Shown: one piece after another, positions 36,008-44,879 of the stretch
Layout of the letters: each line of letters opens with the position of its first letter
Numbering within the stretch: position 1 is the stretch's first letter
Assembly: GCF_009363655.1 (NCBI RefSeq)
Contig: NZ_CP045393.1
Location: forward strand, 3,410,001 to 3,474,000
From: Roseovarius sp. THAF27
Lineage (GTDB): Bacteria; Pseudomonadota; Alphaproteobacteria; Rhodobacterales; Rhodobacteraceae
Direction of reading: 5' to 3'
Length of the DNA stretch: 64,000 nucleotides
The notes under the pieces: model-generated
The model's database searches: none
Told to the model about the DNA's origin: nothing
What the model saw: only the letters and a program-made list of their open reading frames with translations
Translations under genes and position numbers: made by a program

Positions 36008-36449
36008 CATTCAATCCTTCCTAATCTAGACCAAGCGTCATGGACAAGACCGCGGCTCAATCAAATCCGTCAGGGTGTTTCCTACGAACCCGCCCGTATG
36101 GCCGCCTCCACGGTGAGACAGGGGGGCACCAGCACCCGCGACGAACATTCCGATTTCGCCGATCACGACGTTACCACAGTGGGCATGACCGGAGCCTCTC
36201 TAGATCTGAGCCATTTGGTTTCGGACAATGGTCCATAGCATGGCGGTGTCGGACGACGCGGAAACGACCGTGCCGGTTCTTCGATCAGGCTGAGCGGTCC
36301 GCCACCCGAATGAGAAGCTCGGGATCGACGGCTTTGCCATGTGAAACGTGAATGGGCCCGGGCTTCAGTGTACCACCCGGCTGCGGATGAAACCTTCCAG
36401 CCTTCGATTTTTATCTTTTCTCAGACCATTTCATCCATTAACCATCGAC
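36008..36449. other. 442-bp region between IS and riboswitch, no supported gene
   Basis: Plus-strand frames of up to 103 codons exist but have no RBS or known motif. On the minus strand a 38-codon open stretch (ending about 36290, with GKAVDPELLIRVADRSA) looks coding-like but lacks a start, so it may be debris left by an IS-linked rearrangement. The btuB promoter should lie at the right end of this interval. Confidence 0.4.
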
Positions 36450-36639
36450 TCACTTCGGTTCCCGGCGGTTTTCCGGCGGGATAATAGGGAATGCGGTGCG
36501 ACGCGTCTGGCGTCCAATCCGCAACTGCCCCCGCAACTGTAGGCGGAGAGCGAAGCCGGACCATGTCACTGTCATGCGGCGCATGATGGGAAGACCCGGC
36601 CAAGCATTGACCCGCAAGTCAGGAGACCTGCCGAGGTGA
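36450..36639 (+). ncRNA. Cobalamin (adenosylcobalamin) riboswitch upstream of btuB
   Basis: Closing stem P1 pairs TCACTTCGG (36450-36458) with CCGAGGTGA (36631-36639), one wobble. Core elements are in order: GGGAATGCGGTGCGA, GCAACTGCCCCCGCAACTGTA (shown in its two halves, CCCCCGCAACTG being the consensus), GTCACTG, GGGAAGACCCGGC and the B12 box GTCAGGAGACCTGCC. It should repress the receptor when cobalamin is plentiful, through the downstream ribosome-binding-site pairing. Confidence 0.95.
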
Positions 36640-36717
36640 TCACCCTGTCCGAACGCGGGGCGCGTTTCGACAACGGACTTTCCGTAGCGGTGACGATATC
36701 ACCGTCTGCGGAGTCAC

Positions 36718-36767
36718 CCCTCCAAAGGCACAAACAAAAGCCATCGCGTCACGCGAGATCCGGAGGG
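36718..36767 (+). promoter_or_regulatory. Shine-Dalgarno sequestering element of the btuB riboswitch
   Basis: CCCTCC (36718-36723) is the exact complement of GGAGGG (36762-36767), the ribosome binding site of btuB. A separate strong hairpin (36681-36712, CGGTGA/TCACCG core) stands just before it. No U tract follows any stem, so control is probably at translation start. Confidence 0.6.
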
Positions 36768-36774
36768 ACACGCC

Positions 36775-38718
36775 ATGTCACGCTCATTCAAAGCCGCGCT
36801 TGCGGCATCCACCGCCCTTTTCACCCAGCCCGCCATTGCGCAGGACACGCCATATGACCTCGGAACGATCTTCGTGTCCGGCGGTCTGACCCCGATTGAA
36901 GGCAGCGCCTACGGCCGTGCCGGTACTGTCCTGACCGAAGAGGATATCGAGGATCGCGGGTCACGATATGCGGTCGACATCATCCGCTCGCTGCCCGGTG
37001 TTTCCGTCTCGCGGACCGGCCCCGCCGGCGGCCTGACCCAGGTCCGGATGCGCGGCCACGAAGGCAACCACACGCTGGTCATCATCGACGGCGTGGAAGT
37101 GGCCTCGCCCAGCCAGGGCGAGTACGATTTCAGCGGTCTTCTCAGCGCCGACATCGAGCGCATCGAGGTCCTGCGCGGGCCGCAAACCTCACTTTACGGC
37201 TCGAACGCCATCGGCGGTGTGATCTCGATCACCACCAAGCGCGCGACCGAGCCGGGCTTCAGCGGGCAAGCCGGGTTCGAGATCGGCACCGACGAGACGA
37301 CGCAAGTCAGCCTGGCCTTGCGGCAGCGCACCGAAAAACTTGCTCTGAGCTTTTCCGCGACGCGCCGGGAGACCGGCGGCTATGACGTGTCGGGCCTGAA
37401 TGGCGAGGATGACGGTGATCTCAACGAGACCTACAACCTCAACGTCCATTATTACGCGACCGAAAACCTGACCTTCGGCGGCACGCTACGGCACGTGAAA
37501 AGCGACTCGGACTCCGACGGCCAGATCTACACCGCGCTTACACCTGCCGGACAGATCCTCGTTGATGACTTTTCCGGGTCCGATACGGCCGAGACCTTCG
37601 GCTCCATCTACGCCCAGCTCGACACGTTCGGCGGTCGTTTCAGAAACCGCCTGGATCTGTCTTTTGCAGACATCCAGACCGATCGTTTCAACGGCACCGG
37701 CGCACAGTCGGGCGACACCACAGAGACACGCCAGAAAATCAGCTACAAGGGCAGCGTCGCGCTGGATGGCGGCGCGGTCGATACCGCCCGCCACATCCTG
37801 ACCCTCGGCGCCGAGTGGGAGCGGGAGACGTTCGTCAACAACAACCCCGCCTTCGTCTTCGCACCCAGCCAGCTGATCAAACAGACGCGCGAGCAGACCG
37901 CCCTCGTGGCGGAATACCAGGGCAACCTGACCGACAGTCTTGATGTGCAGGCCAGCGTCCGGCATGATTTCAACGACGAGTTCGAGGATTTTACGACCTA
38001 CGCTGTCGGTGTGTCGTACATGCTGCCCAGTCAGACCACGCGACTTCACGCCTCTTACGGCACAGGCGTCCAGAACCCGACCATGTTCGAACAATTCGGT
38101 TTTTCCAACAACTTCATTGGCAACCCGAACCTGGAACCCGAGCAGAGCGAAGGCTGGGATTTCGGTGTGGAACAACAATTCCTAGGCGGGCGCGGCCTGA
38201 TTGACGTCACCTATTTCGATGACGAGCTGACCAACGAGATCTCGTCCACCGTCGATCCTGGCACCGGCAGCCTGACACCCTTCAACCAGGCCGGAAAAAG
38301 CGACCGCAGAGGCGTGGAAATCGGTGCGACCTGGCAGGTGAACGCGCGGCTGGACCTTGGGCTGAATTACACGTGGCTGGATGCCGAGAACCCCAACGGC
38401 AGCACCGAGGTACGCCGCCCGGAACACGAGGTGCTGTTGCAGCTTGGCTACGACTTCCCCGATGACCGCACGCGGTTCACCATGGACGTGCAGCACGTGG
38501 CGAACAATGTCGATCTGTTCTTCCCGCCCAGCTTCATATCGGTGCCCGTGACCCTGCCGGACTATACGCTTGTCAACGTCGGACTGCGGCACCAGCTGAC
38601 AGATAGCGTCGAAATCTATGGCCGTATCGAGAACCTGACGGATGAAAAGTACCAGGAGGTTCTCGGCTACGAGACCCCCGGCCGCACGGCGTTCTTCGGC
38701 CTGACAGCCACTTTCTGA
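36775..38718 (+). CDS. btuB: TonB-dependent vitamin B12 receptor
   Basis: 647 residues: signal peptide to about 23 (ending QPAIAQ), TonB-box-like DLGTIFVSGG, plug domain about 45-150 (GVSVSRTGPAGGLTQVRMRG in part, IERIEVLRGPQTSLYGSNAIGGVI in part), then a beta-barrel ending FGLTATF with a terminal aromatic as required for outer-membrane assembly. It brings cobalamin and other corrinoids across the outer membrane with TonB energy. Assignment to B12 rests on the cobalamin riboswitch and the btuFCD genes directly downstream (1-bp gap to btuF). Confidence 0.93.
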   Translation: MSRSFKAALAASTALFTQPAIAQDTPYDLGTIFVSGGLTPIEGSAYGRAGTVLTEEDIEDRGSRYAVDIIRSLPGVSVSRTGPAGGLTQVRMRGHEGNHTLVIIDGVEVASPSQGEYDFSGLLSADIERIEVLRGPQTSLYGSNAIGGVISITTKRATEPGFSGQAGFEIGTDETTQVSLALRQRTEKLALSFSATRRETGGYDVSGLNGEDDGDLNETYNLNVHYYATENLTFGGTLRHVKSDSDSDGQIYTALTPAGQILVDDFSGSDTAETFGSIYAQLDTFGGRFRNRLDLSFADIQTDRFNGTGAQSGDTTETRQKISYKGSVALDGGAVDTARHILTLGAEWERETFVNNNPAFVFAPSQLIKQTREQTALVAEYQGNLTDSLDVQASVRHDFNDEFEDFTTYAVGVSYMLPSQTTRLHASYGTGVQNPTMFEQFGFSNNFIGNPNLEPEQSEGWDFGVEQQFLGGRGLIDVTYFDDELTNEISSTVDPGTGSLTPFNQAGKSDRRGVEIGATWQVNARLDLGLNYTWLDAENPNGSTEVRRPEHEVLLQLGYDFPDDRTRFTMDVQHVANNVDLFFPPSFISVPVTLPDYTLVNVGLRHQLTDSVEIYGRIENLTDEKYQEVLGYETPGRTAFFGLTATF

Positions 38719-38719
38719 G

Positions 38720-39574
38720 ATGACGGTGCGGCGTCTCTCCACGGCCCTTGCCGGACCGGCCCTCGCAGCTTTGCTGTGCGGCGCCAGCCCCGTTGCGGCC
38801 GAGGCGCCGCACCGCGTCGTTTCCATGAACCTTTGCACCGACCAGTTGGCGATGATGCTGGCCGCCCCCGGTCAGCTGCATTCGGTGACCTATATCGCGG
38901 CGGACCCCCGCTCCTCGGCCATGGCAGAGCAGGCAAAAGAGCACGTCATCAATCACGGTCTGGCCGAGGAAATATTCCTCATGCAGCCCGATCTCGTGAT
39001 CGCAGGTGCCTACTCGACCCGCGCCACCGTGGCGATGCTGCGCCGGCTGGATATCCCGGTCGTGGTGTTCGATCCCGCCTCCTCGCTGGAAGACGTGCGC
39101 GACCGCATCCTGCAGATGGGCGAGGTACTGCACCGCGAGGATACGGCCCAGGCCATGGCGTCGGACTTCGACACGCGTCTGGCCAACCTGCGCGCCGACG
39201 TGGCGCAGCGGCCCCGTGCCGTACTTTACTACGCCAACGGCTACACCTCGGGGGAACAGACACTGGCGGGCCAGATCCTGACCACGGCGGGTTTCGCCAA
39301 CGCCGCGGCAGAGGCCGGGTACGGATCGGGCATGAAGGTCCCGCTCGAGGTGCTGGCCGTCACGAACCCCGATCTGGTGATCACTTCGCAGCCCTATCCC
39401 GGCGAATCCCGCGCCGAGGCGATCATGAGCCATCCGGTCATCGAAACGCTGCGCCGGACGGGCGAACGGGCCAGCATCACCGACCGCGACTGGGTCTGCG
39501 GCACGCCCTTCGTGCTGCGTGCCATCGAGGAGCTTGCCGCCGATCGCGACGCCCTCTTCGGAGACCGGCAATGA
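38720..39574 (+). CDS. btuF: Corrinoid ABC importer periplasmic binding protein
   Basis: 284 residues with a signal peptide (AALLCGASPVAAEA) and a class III binding fold: RVVSMNLCTDQLAMML, MQPDLVIAGAYSTRA, NPDLVITSQPYPGES and VCGTPFVLRAI. It hands corrinoids from BtuB to the BtuCD complex. Starts 1 bp after the btuB stop and overlaps btuC by ATGA. The tail DRDWVCG has the conserved tryptophan region of BtuF-like proteins. Confidence 0.9.
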   Translation: MTVRRLSTALAGPALAALLCGASPVAAEAPHRVVSMNLCTDQLAMMLAAPGQLHSVTYIAADPRSSAMAEQAKEHVINHGLAEEIFLMQPDLVIAGAYSTRATVAMLRRLDIPVVVFDPASSLEDVRDRILQMGEVLHREDTAQAMASDFDTRLANLRADVAQRPRAVLYYANGYTSGEQTLAGQILTTAGFANAAAEAGYGSGMKVPLEVLAVTNPDLVITSQPYPGESRAEAIMSHPVIETLRRTGERASITDRDWVCGTPFVLRAIEELAADRDALFGDRQ

Positions 39575-40554
39575 GGGCGCTTTTTTTGTCGCTCCTGCTG
39601 GTTGTCGTCGCGCTATTCGCCGCGTCACTTCTGATCGGTCCCGCCGGCATCGGCACCAGGCAAAGCCTGTCTGCGCTCTTTCTGGGCGATGGCGGCCCCC
39701 TGACGCTGGTGATGCGCGAGGTGCGCCTGCCGCGCGCTATCCTTGCCGTGCTCATCGGCGGCAGCCTCGGGCTGGCCGGGGCGGCGATGCAGGGCTACCT
39801 GCGCAACCCGCTGGCCGAACCCGGCCTGATCGGTGTCTCCGGCTCTGCCGCGCTTGGGGCGGTCCTGGCGATCCATACCGGACTGGCGGGTGCGTTCGCG
39901 CTCGGTCTGCCTTTGGCCGCGCTCACGGGCGCCTTGCTGGGCGTGGTCCTGGTCATGTCGCTGGCCGGCCCTCGCGGCACCTCCCTGACCCTGATCCTTG
40001 CCGGCATTGCGGTCTCGGCCCTGGCCGGAGCGCTGACCTCTCTGGTGCTGAACCTCTCGCCCAATCCTTTCGCCGCCAATGAAATCGTCTTCTGGATGAT
40101 GGGCTCGCTCACCGACCGCTCGATGACGCATGTCTGGCTCGCCATGCCCTTCATGGCCGTGGGCTTTGCCCTGCTGGCCGGCCTCGGGCGTGGCCTCGAC
40201 GCGATGACCCTGGGCGAGGATGCGGCGGCGGCCATGGGCATCCGCCTTGTCCGCCTGCGCCTGCTGCTGGTGCTCGGCACCGCCTGCGTCGTCGGCGCGG
40301 GCACGGCGGTCGCAGGCGCGATCGGCTTTGTCGGCCTCGTGGTCCCGCACCTTTTGCGCCCCCTGGTCGGGGCGCATCCCTCCCGTCTGCTCTGGGCCTC
40401 TGCGCTTGGCGGCGCGGCCATGGTTCTGGCCGCCGACATTGCCGTGCGGGTCATCCTGCCCGCTCGCGACCTCAAGCTCGGCGTGCTGACCGCCCTTGTC
40501 GGCGCGCCCTTGTTCCTGCATCTCATCCTGAAGCTGCGAAAGGAACGGATATGA
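39571..40554 (+). CDS. btuC: Corrinoid ABC importer permease
   Basis: 327 residues from the ATG at 39571 (ATGA overlap with btuF). About ten helices; FecCD/BtuC family motifs RLPRAILAVLIGGSLGLAGA (in part), MQGYLRNPLAEPGLIGVS and GAIGFVGLVVPHLLRPLVG are present. It forms the inner-membrane channel with BtuD. A longer reading of the frame from 38776 overlaps btuF entirely and is rejected. Confidence 0.93.
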   Translation: MRALFLSLLLVVVALFAASLLIGPAGIGTRQSLSALFLGDGGPLTLVMREVRLPRAILAVLIGGSLGLAGAAMQGYLRNPLAEPGLIGVSGSAALGAVLAIHTGLAGAFALGLPLAALTGALLGVVLVMSLAGPRGTSLTLILAGIAVSALAGALTSLVLNLSPNPFAANEIVFWMMGSLTDRSMTHVWLAMPFMAVGFALLAGLGRGLDAMTLGEDAAAAMGIRLVRLRLLLVLGTACVVGAGTAVAGAIGFVGLVVPHLLRPLVGAHPSRLLWASALGGAAMVLAADIAVRVILPARDLKLGVLTALVGAPLFLHLILKLRKERI

Positions 40555-41309
40555 GCCTTCTGTCCGTCAAGGACCTCACGGTCGCGTTGCGCAATCGCGA
40601 TGTGCTGCGCGACGTCAGTTTCGAGATCGGGACAGGCGAGTTCGTCGGCCTGATCGGCCCCAACGGCGCGGGCAAGACGACACTGATGCGGGCCGCGCTC
40701 GGCCTGCTGCCCTTCACCGGCTCCAGCAACCTCGCCACCCTGTCGGAAAACGCGCGCGCCAGGCAAGCCGCCTGGATGCCCCAGGCACGCGAGATCGCCT
40801 GGCCGGTAACCGTGGAAACCGTAGTAATGCTGGGTCGCACCCCTTACCTCAACTCTATCCAGAACCCGGCTGACCACGACCGCAAGGCCGTCGACGATGC
40901 ACTCGACTGGATGGAGCTGACCGAGTTTCGCCACCGCGATGCCACGCAGCTTTCGGGCGGCGAACAGGCCCGCGTGCTGATCGCCCGGGCGTTGGCACAG
41001 GAAACTCCGCTGCTTGTCGCGGACGAACCGATCGCCGGGCTGGATCCCGCCCACCAGATCTCCACCATGCAGACCTTCGCGGCGCTTGCACGGACCGGCA
41101 AATCCTCCCTAGTGTCGTTGCATGACCTCGGGCTTGCCGCCCGCCACTGCACCCGTCTGATCATGCTGGGCAACAAGGGGCTTGTTGCGGACGGCAAGCC
41201 CGCCGATGTACTGACCGACCGACGCCTCGCCGAGATTTTCGGCGTGACGGCATGGTTTCAGGACACCGACAAGGGCTTCGTTTTCCAGCCGCTCGAGGTG
41301 CTGCAATGA
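40551..41309 (+). CDS. btuD: Corrinoid ABC importer ATPase
   Basis: 252 residues: Walker A GPNGAGKTT, signature LSGGEQARVLIARAL, Walker B LLVADEPIAGLD and switch SLHDLGLAARH. FecE/BtuD-type. Overlaps btuC (ATGA) and cbiZ (ATGA), so btuB-F-C-D-cbiZ form one tightly coupled transcript under the upstream riboswitch. Confidence 0.93.
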   Translation: MSLLSVKDLTVALRNRDVLRDVSFEIGTGEFVGLIGPNGAGKTTLMRAALGLLPFTGSSNLATLSENARARQAAWMPQAREIAWPVTVETVVMLGRTPYLNSIQNPADHDRKAVDDALDWMELTEFRHRDATQLSGGEQARVLIARALAQETPLLVADEPIAGLDPAHQISTMQTFAALARTGKSSLVSLHDLGLAARHCTRLIMLGNKGLVADGKPADVLTDRRLAEIFGVTAWFQDTDKGFVFQPLEVLQ

Positions 41310-41968
41310 ACGGCGTCTCCCTCCACCGCCCCTGGCTGGAATTCGATCTCGGACAAGAGATGCAGGTGCTTAGCTGGGCCGTCCACAGGCCCGGTCTTGT
41401 CCACGCCCGCCGCATTGTCTGGCGCGAAGTGCGCGACGCGGACCTGACACAGGACCTTGACGCCCATGATTGGCTGCAAGCCGAGCTTGCGGTGCGAAAT
41501 TCCGAGGATGCCGTGGCCGTCCTGACCTCCCGCGATGTTGGCAGCTTCACCCACGCCGTCGCCACCGTTGGCGCGACAGAGGCGCAGGCCGTCGCAACCG
41601 TGGGTCTCAGCAACGCCGAGCGCGTCGGTCACAGGACCGCTCTCGAAGACGAACACTGGGGCACCATCAACATAGCACTCCGCCTCAACCGCCGCCTTAC
41701 CGACGTCGCGCTCATCGAGGCCATGAGCATCGCGGTTCAGGCGCGCACGGCTGCTGTGATGGACGTGGACATGCCACTCGCGCCCGGTCGCGCCACCGGG
41801 ACCGGAACCGATTGCATTGCCGTCGCGGCGCTGCCGGGGCAGACACGCTATGCCGGCCTTCACACCGAAATCGGCGAAGCCGCGGGCCGCGCCGTCTATT
41901 CCGCCGTTCTGGACGGCGCACGCCAATGGTTGGCCACAAGAGGAGAAATGTTCGATGCAACATCTTGA
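41306..41968 (+). CDS. cbiZ: Adenosylcobinamide amidohydrolase
   Basis: 220 residues from the ATG at 41306 (ATGA overlap with btuD). CbiZ family features: VLTSRDVGSFTHAVATVG, TVGLSNAERVG, GTINIALRLNRRLTD and TGTGTDCIAVAAL, RYAGLHTEIGEAAGRAVY. The enzyme removes the aminopropanol tail from adenosylcobinamide (and in Rhodobacter from pseudocobalamin) to give adenosylcobyric acid for re-use. Its co-transcription with the corrinoid importer fits salvage and remodelling of imported corrinoids. Confidence 0.9.
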   Translation: MNGVSLHRPWLEFDLGQEMQVLSWAVHRPGLVHARRIVWREVRDADLTQDLDAHDWLQAELAVRNSEDAVAVLTSRDVGSFTHAVATVGATEAQAVATVGLSNAERVGHRTALEDEHWGTINIALRLNRRLTDVALIEAMSIAVQARTAAVMDVDMPLAPGRATGTGTDCIAVAALPGQTRYAGLHTEIGEAAGRAVYSAVLDGARQWLATRGEMFDATS

Positions 41969-42956
41969 AGCCGTACTGAAGGACGGGCTGAACGACCCGA
42001 ATGCGGGATGGAACATGGGCTCTTTCGGCGCGATTGCAGAATTTCACCAAGTGGCGGGCGATCCCCCGGCGACCGAAGCATCAGCATTGCAGCAGGTCAC
42101 AACGCGCGGCGGCATCCGTATCGACACACTGGATGGCGTCCGGCCAGTTGCCTACGAGACGCTCAGTCCCCGATCCCACCGCTGGACGCAGGCGGTCTCG
42201 CTCTGCCTGCCCGAAGACGCCGCTTCGATGAACCGGCGGGATGTTTTGACCGAACTCGGCCCCGACGCGCATTCGATCCGCGATGAAGACCGAGAGGCGG
42301 TCATCTTCGACATGGGCCTCGCCCAGCCGCAGGTCGATTTCTGCATCCGCACCGCCGACCCGGCGTTGCTGGAAACTCTCCGCGCGAACGCCGGGCGCTC
42401 GCTTTTCGAACAGGACAACCCGGCAATGGGTGCGATCCTGAAGGCGCATCCGCATCGCGTCGCCCTGACCCGCCTTGGCCGGGTCGAAGTCTACCAGATG
42501 ATCGGCGGACCGGACACCGGCGGCACCTCGCCCGAGGGGCCACACACCCATGTGCTGCCCAAGCTGTTGCGTGCCAATCGGACCCATTCCGCCAACACGC
42601 CCATTCCCGACGGCTGGGTGCCCTGCTGTGGCTTTCACCCGAACAGTCCCGTCATGGGACGCCTCGGCGAGGACCAGGACTTTGACGAGACGGCATTCGC
42701 GGCGTTCCAGGCGCTGCTGTCCGATTGGGGCCCCCAGGACTACGTCGACCAGAAACAGCGCGTGTGGACCGCGCTCCGCGAGGCACGTGACCCCGAAACC
42801 TGGGTCGAACCCGACACCCGCGTGGCCCGGGCCGGTCTTCGCAACGCGATCCGACAGTGGCGGCGCCAGCACGGCGACAGCCCTCTGCTGAACGCCTGGG
42901 CGGTTGCGTTCGACCGCGGCGATGCGGACGCCGATCCGGAAAATCCTGGGCACTGA
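41955..42956 (+). CDS. Conserved-looking protein of unknown function in the corrinoid salvage operon
   Basis: 333 residues from the ATG at 41955, preceded by AGGAG and overlapping the end of cbiZ by 14 bp. No signal peptide or membrane segment, so it is probably cytoplasmic. Candidate metal- or corrin-ligand positions are GPHTHVLPKLL (H-x-H) and WVPCCGFHPNSP (Cys pair plus His). The C-terminal third is a charged helical region with WTALREARDPETW and a tail rich in Asp. I do not recognise the family. Translation-coupled placement at the end of btuBFCD-cbiZ suggests a role in corrinoid handling, for example a chaperone or a second remodelling enzyme. Confidence 0.8.
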   Translation: MQHLEAVLKDGLNDPNAGWNMGSFGAIAEFHQVAGDPPATEASALQQVTTRGGIRIDTLDGVRPVAYETLSPRSHRWTQAVSLCLPEDAASMNRRDVLTELGPDAHSIRDEDREAVIFDMGLAQPQVDFCIRTADPALLETLRANAGRSLFEQDNPAMGAILKAHPHRVALTRLGRVEVYQMIGGPDTGGTSPEGPHTHVLPKLLRANRTHSANTPIPDGWVPCCGFHPNSPVMGRLGEDQDFDETAFAAFQALLSDWGPQDYVDQKQRVWTALREARDPETWVEPDTRVARAGLRNAIRQWRRQHGDSPLLNAWAVAFDRGDADADPENPGH

Positions 42957-43048
42957 GCGGTCAGGTCCACGCCGGACCATCCCGCCCTAATTGACGGGTT
43001 GGCAGAGATCTGTATGTCTCTTGGGGCAGACACCAAACGAGAAACCGA

Positions 43049-43387
43049 ATGCCGCCCTCCGCCACTGTTCATTTCTGTCAGAACTGCGGTCCATCAGACC
43101 TCTTGGATCTGCATGCAAAACTGACGGGTTCTGGTCTGGCGAAAACGGTGATGGTCGTCGAACGCGGGTGCATGAATGGTTGTGCCAGTCCGGTTTCCAT
43201 GGCCATGCAGGGCCCGGGCCGGGCCACATACTTCTTCAACGGGGTAGATCCGGCGGCGGATGCAGAAGATATCGTCGCAACCTTGCACGCCTACCTTGCC
43301 ACCCCAGACGGCTGGATCGAGGACGCGCAGCCCTGCGGCAGGCTTAGGTTCTGTCTGGTGGGGCGTGTCCCGGCGCTCAGTTGCTAA
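43049..43387 (+). CDS. DUF1636-like small metal-binding protein
   Basis: 112 residues with a thioredoxin-like ferredoxin pattern of cysteines: FCQNCG at the N terminus, GCMNGCASPVSMA in the middle and a C-terminal FCLVG. DUF1636 proteins are described as predicted metal-binding proteins common near B12 genes. A second family member is at 53038. It follows the salvage operon by 92 bp and its last 11 bp overlap the convergent His-rich gene. Could hold an Fe-S cluster or cobalt; function unknown. Confidence 0.75.
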   Translation: MPPSATVHFCQNCGPSDLLDLHAKLTGSGLAKTVMVVERGCMNGCASPVSMAMQGPGRATYFFNGVDPAADAEDIVATLHAYLATPDGWIEDAQPCGRLRFCLVGRVPALSC

Positions 43388-43874
43388 GCGTGACGGTCCG
43401 CGCAACCGGCGTATCGTCTACGGCCAGCGGCCGGTGATCGTTGCTGTTCAATGCCACTTCCAGTTCTACCTCGCCTTCGGGCAGGGTATCCAGATGCATC
43501 CAGGGGCCATAGACCCGCGCCAGCTTGACGCCGTTGGCATAGACATGGGCATGTCCCTCGCCCGGGACATGGTCACGGCTGGCATTCTCCGGCGAGAACC
43601 GGAAGTTCTCGGTCATGATGTGCAGGTTCCATCCGGCGGACGGATCGGGCGTCACCTCGATCTTTAGCGTCGGCGCATCGGCGCCTGCCGGAACCGACAA
43701 CATGTCGCCGTGATCGTGCATGCCTGCCCCGGCGTGTTGCTCGTGACCGCCATGATGGGCTGGGTCGCCATGATCATGCCCGTCAAAAGTGACACCGTTC
43801 GCCGCGGCGACCGCAAACCCGATGCCCCCGCCGAAAACAAGGCCGATAAGAAGCATTGGAATGGAACGGTCCAT
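43377..43874 (-). CDS. His-rich membrane-anchored periplasmic protein in the cobalt-uptake operon
   Basis: 165 residues from the ATG at 43874. One N-terminal membrane segment (IPMLLIGLVFGGGIGFAVAA) is followed by a histidine cluster (GHDHGDPAHHGGHEQHAG, HDHGD) and a periplasmic beta domain with GHAHVYANGVKLARVYGPW. The cluster should bind divalent metals such as cobalt. It is the third gene after cbtB and cbtA and so under the same cobalamin riboswitch. A periplasmic cobalt chaperone or buffer for CbtAB is a reasonable inference; copper or nickel binding cannot be excluded. Confidence 0.78.
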   Translation of the reverse strand: MDRSIPMLLIGLVFGGGIGFAVAAANGVTFDGHDHGDPAHHGGHEQHAGAGMHDHGDMLSVPAGADAPTLKIEVTPDPSAGWNLHIMTENFRFSPENASRDHVPGEGHAHVYANGVKLARVYGPWMHLDTLPEGEVELEVALNSNDHRPLAVDDTPVARTVTLSN

Positions 43875-43947
43875 GATCGGGTCCAAATTCAGCCTTAACA
43901 AGAAGGCGGGCGCGCAAGGCACGCGCCCGGAATGTGATCTGCCGGTA

Positions 43948-44649
43948 TCAGGCGGTCTGAGCCTGGCCGGCCGCTTCGCTTTCGCGCGACCAGAAGAAAC
44001 CCGCAAAGGCTCCTAGCATGACCCAGGCCGCCAATCCGATCCCAAGCGCGCGCGATGCGAACAAGGCGCCGATTTCTGTCGGCACAGGTCCGGTAAAGAC
44101 CTCGGGTTCCGGCGCACCGATGACATGCGGCGCCAGCAACAGCACCACGGCGGCGCCCCACCCGGCCCAGTTGCGGCTGAACGCGATCAGCCACATGGCA
44201 ATGGCCGCCGTCAGCACGGTTGCGAACCACCAAACTTGGCGCTCGTAGACATCGGCAGCAGCCACGCCCGGAACTTCCGGCGCGAGGGTAAAGCCCGGCG
44301 CAAGGTGCACCGCGACAAACCCGGCAACCCCCCAGATCAGGCCCGTACGCGCGTTTATCGCCGCACCACGGGTCTCGGCCAGCGACATCAGCGCCACCAG
44401 AATCATCGCGTAACCGGAATAGATCAGCATCGTGAAGATGATGCTCAGCCCGTCACGCACGGCATCGAAGCCAGGCAGCTCCGGCGTGGCCGTAACAGTC
44501 GAGTCGGTCCCGAAATGCACCAGCTCGCCGCCTTCATAAAGCTCTGCGTGAAGCAGGACCGGCTGCACGAAAAAAAGCTGCAACAGGGCGATAATCAACC
44601 CTGCGGCAGCGCCAGCGAACAAGGCGCTGGTCAGCAGACGCGTAAACAC
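43948..44649 (-). CDS. cbtA: Cobalt transporter subunit CbtA
   Basis: 233 residues from a GTG at 44649, four bases after the cbtB stop; it then begins (V/M)FTRLLTSALFAGAAAG, the usual CbtA N terminus. An ATG at 44691 would overlap cbtB by 38 bp and add a proline-rich tail not seen in the family. About six helices; histidines in LHAELYEGGELVHFG and AVHLAPGF are possible metal ligands. Works with CbtB in cobalt uptake; regulated by the upstream cobalamin riboswitch. Confidence 0.88.
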   Translation of the reverse strand: MFTRLLTSALFAGAAAGLIIALLQLFFVQPVLLHAELYEGGELVHFGTDSTVTATPELPGFDAVRDGLSIIFTMLIYSGYAMILVALMSLAETRGAAINARTGLIWGVAGFVAVHLAPGFTLAPEVPGVAAADVYERQVWWFATVLTAAIAMWLIAFSRNWAGWGAAVVLLLAPHVIGAPEPEVFTGPVPTEIGALFASRALGIGLAAWVMLGAFAGFFWSRESEAAGQAQTA

Positions 44650-44653
44650 CGGT

Positions 44654-44830
44654 TCAGTGGCAGGGGAAGCCGGTGGCGTGACGCACGTCATGCGCCGCGT
44701 CGTGAAGCGTCCCGGCCTGAACGTGGCCTGCCACGAAGATCACGCCAAGACCCAGCGCGGCGATCGCGAACACCGACACCAGCGCGGAGGCCGATGCGGT
44801 CTGTGTGGCCGTTGCAGTCTTTACAGTCAT
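44654..44830 (-). CDS. cbtB: Cobalt transporter subunit CbtB
   Basis: A 58-residue protein, easily missed by length cut-offs. One membrane helix (LVSVFAIAALGLGVIFVAG) is followed by HVQAGTLHDAAHDVRHATGFPCH; the C-terminal HD..HD.RH..GFPCH pattern is diagnostic for CbtB. GAGGT lies before the ATG at 44830. A GCCTTC/GAAGGC hairpin (44845-44862) sits just upstream of the ribosome binding site, probably part of the riboswitch expression platform. Confidence 0.93.
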   Translation of the reverse strand: MTVKTATATQTASASALVSVFAIAALGLGVIFVAGHVQAGTLHDAAHDVRHATGFPCH

Positions 44831-44879
44831 AGTACTACCTCTTTGCCTTCACACCCGAAGGCCTTGTGGTTTCAGTCGC

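Noticed and set aside
34774..36010. Target-site duplication around the IS
   Set aside because: Flanking bases are GCG on the left and CAT on the right; no 3-4 bp duplication is present.
36040..36351. 103-codon plus-strand frame right of the IS
   Set aside because: Arg/Ser-rich composition typical of a shadow frame, no start signals, no motif.
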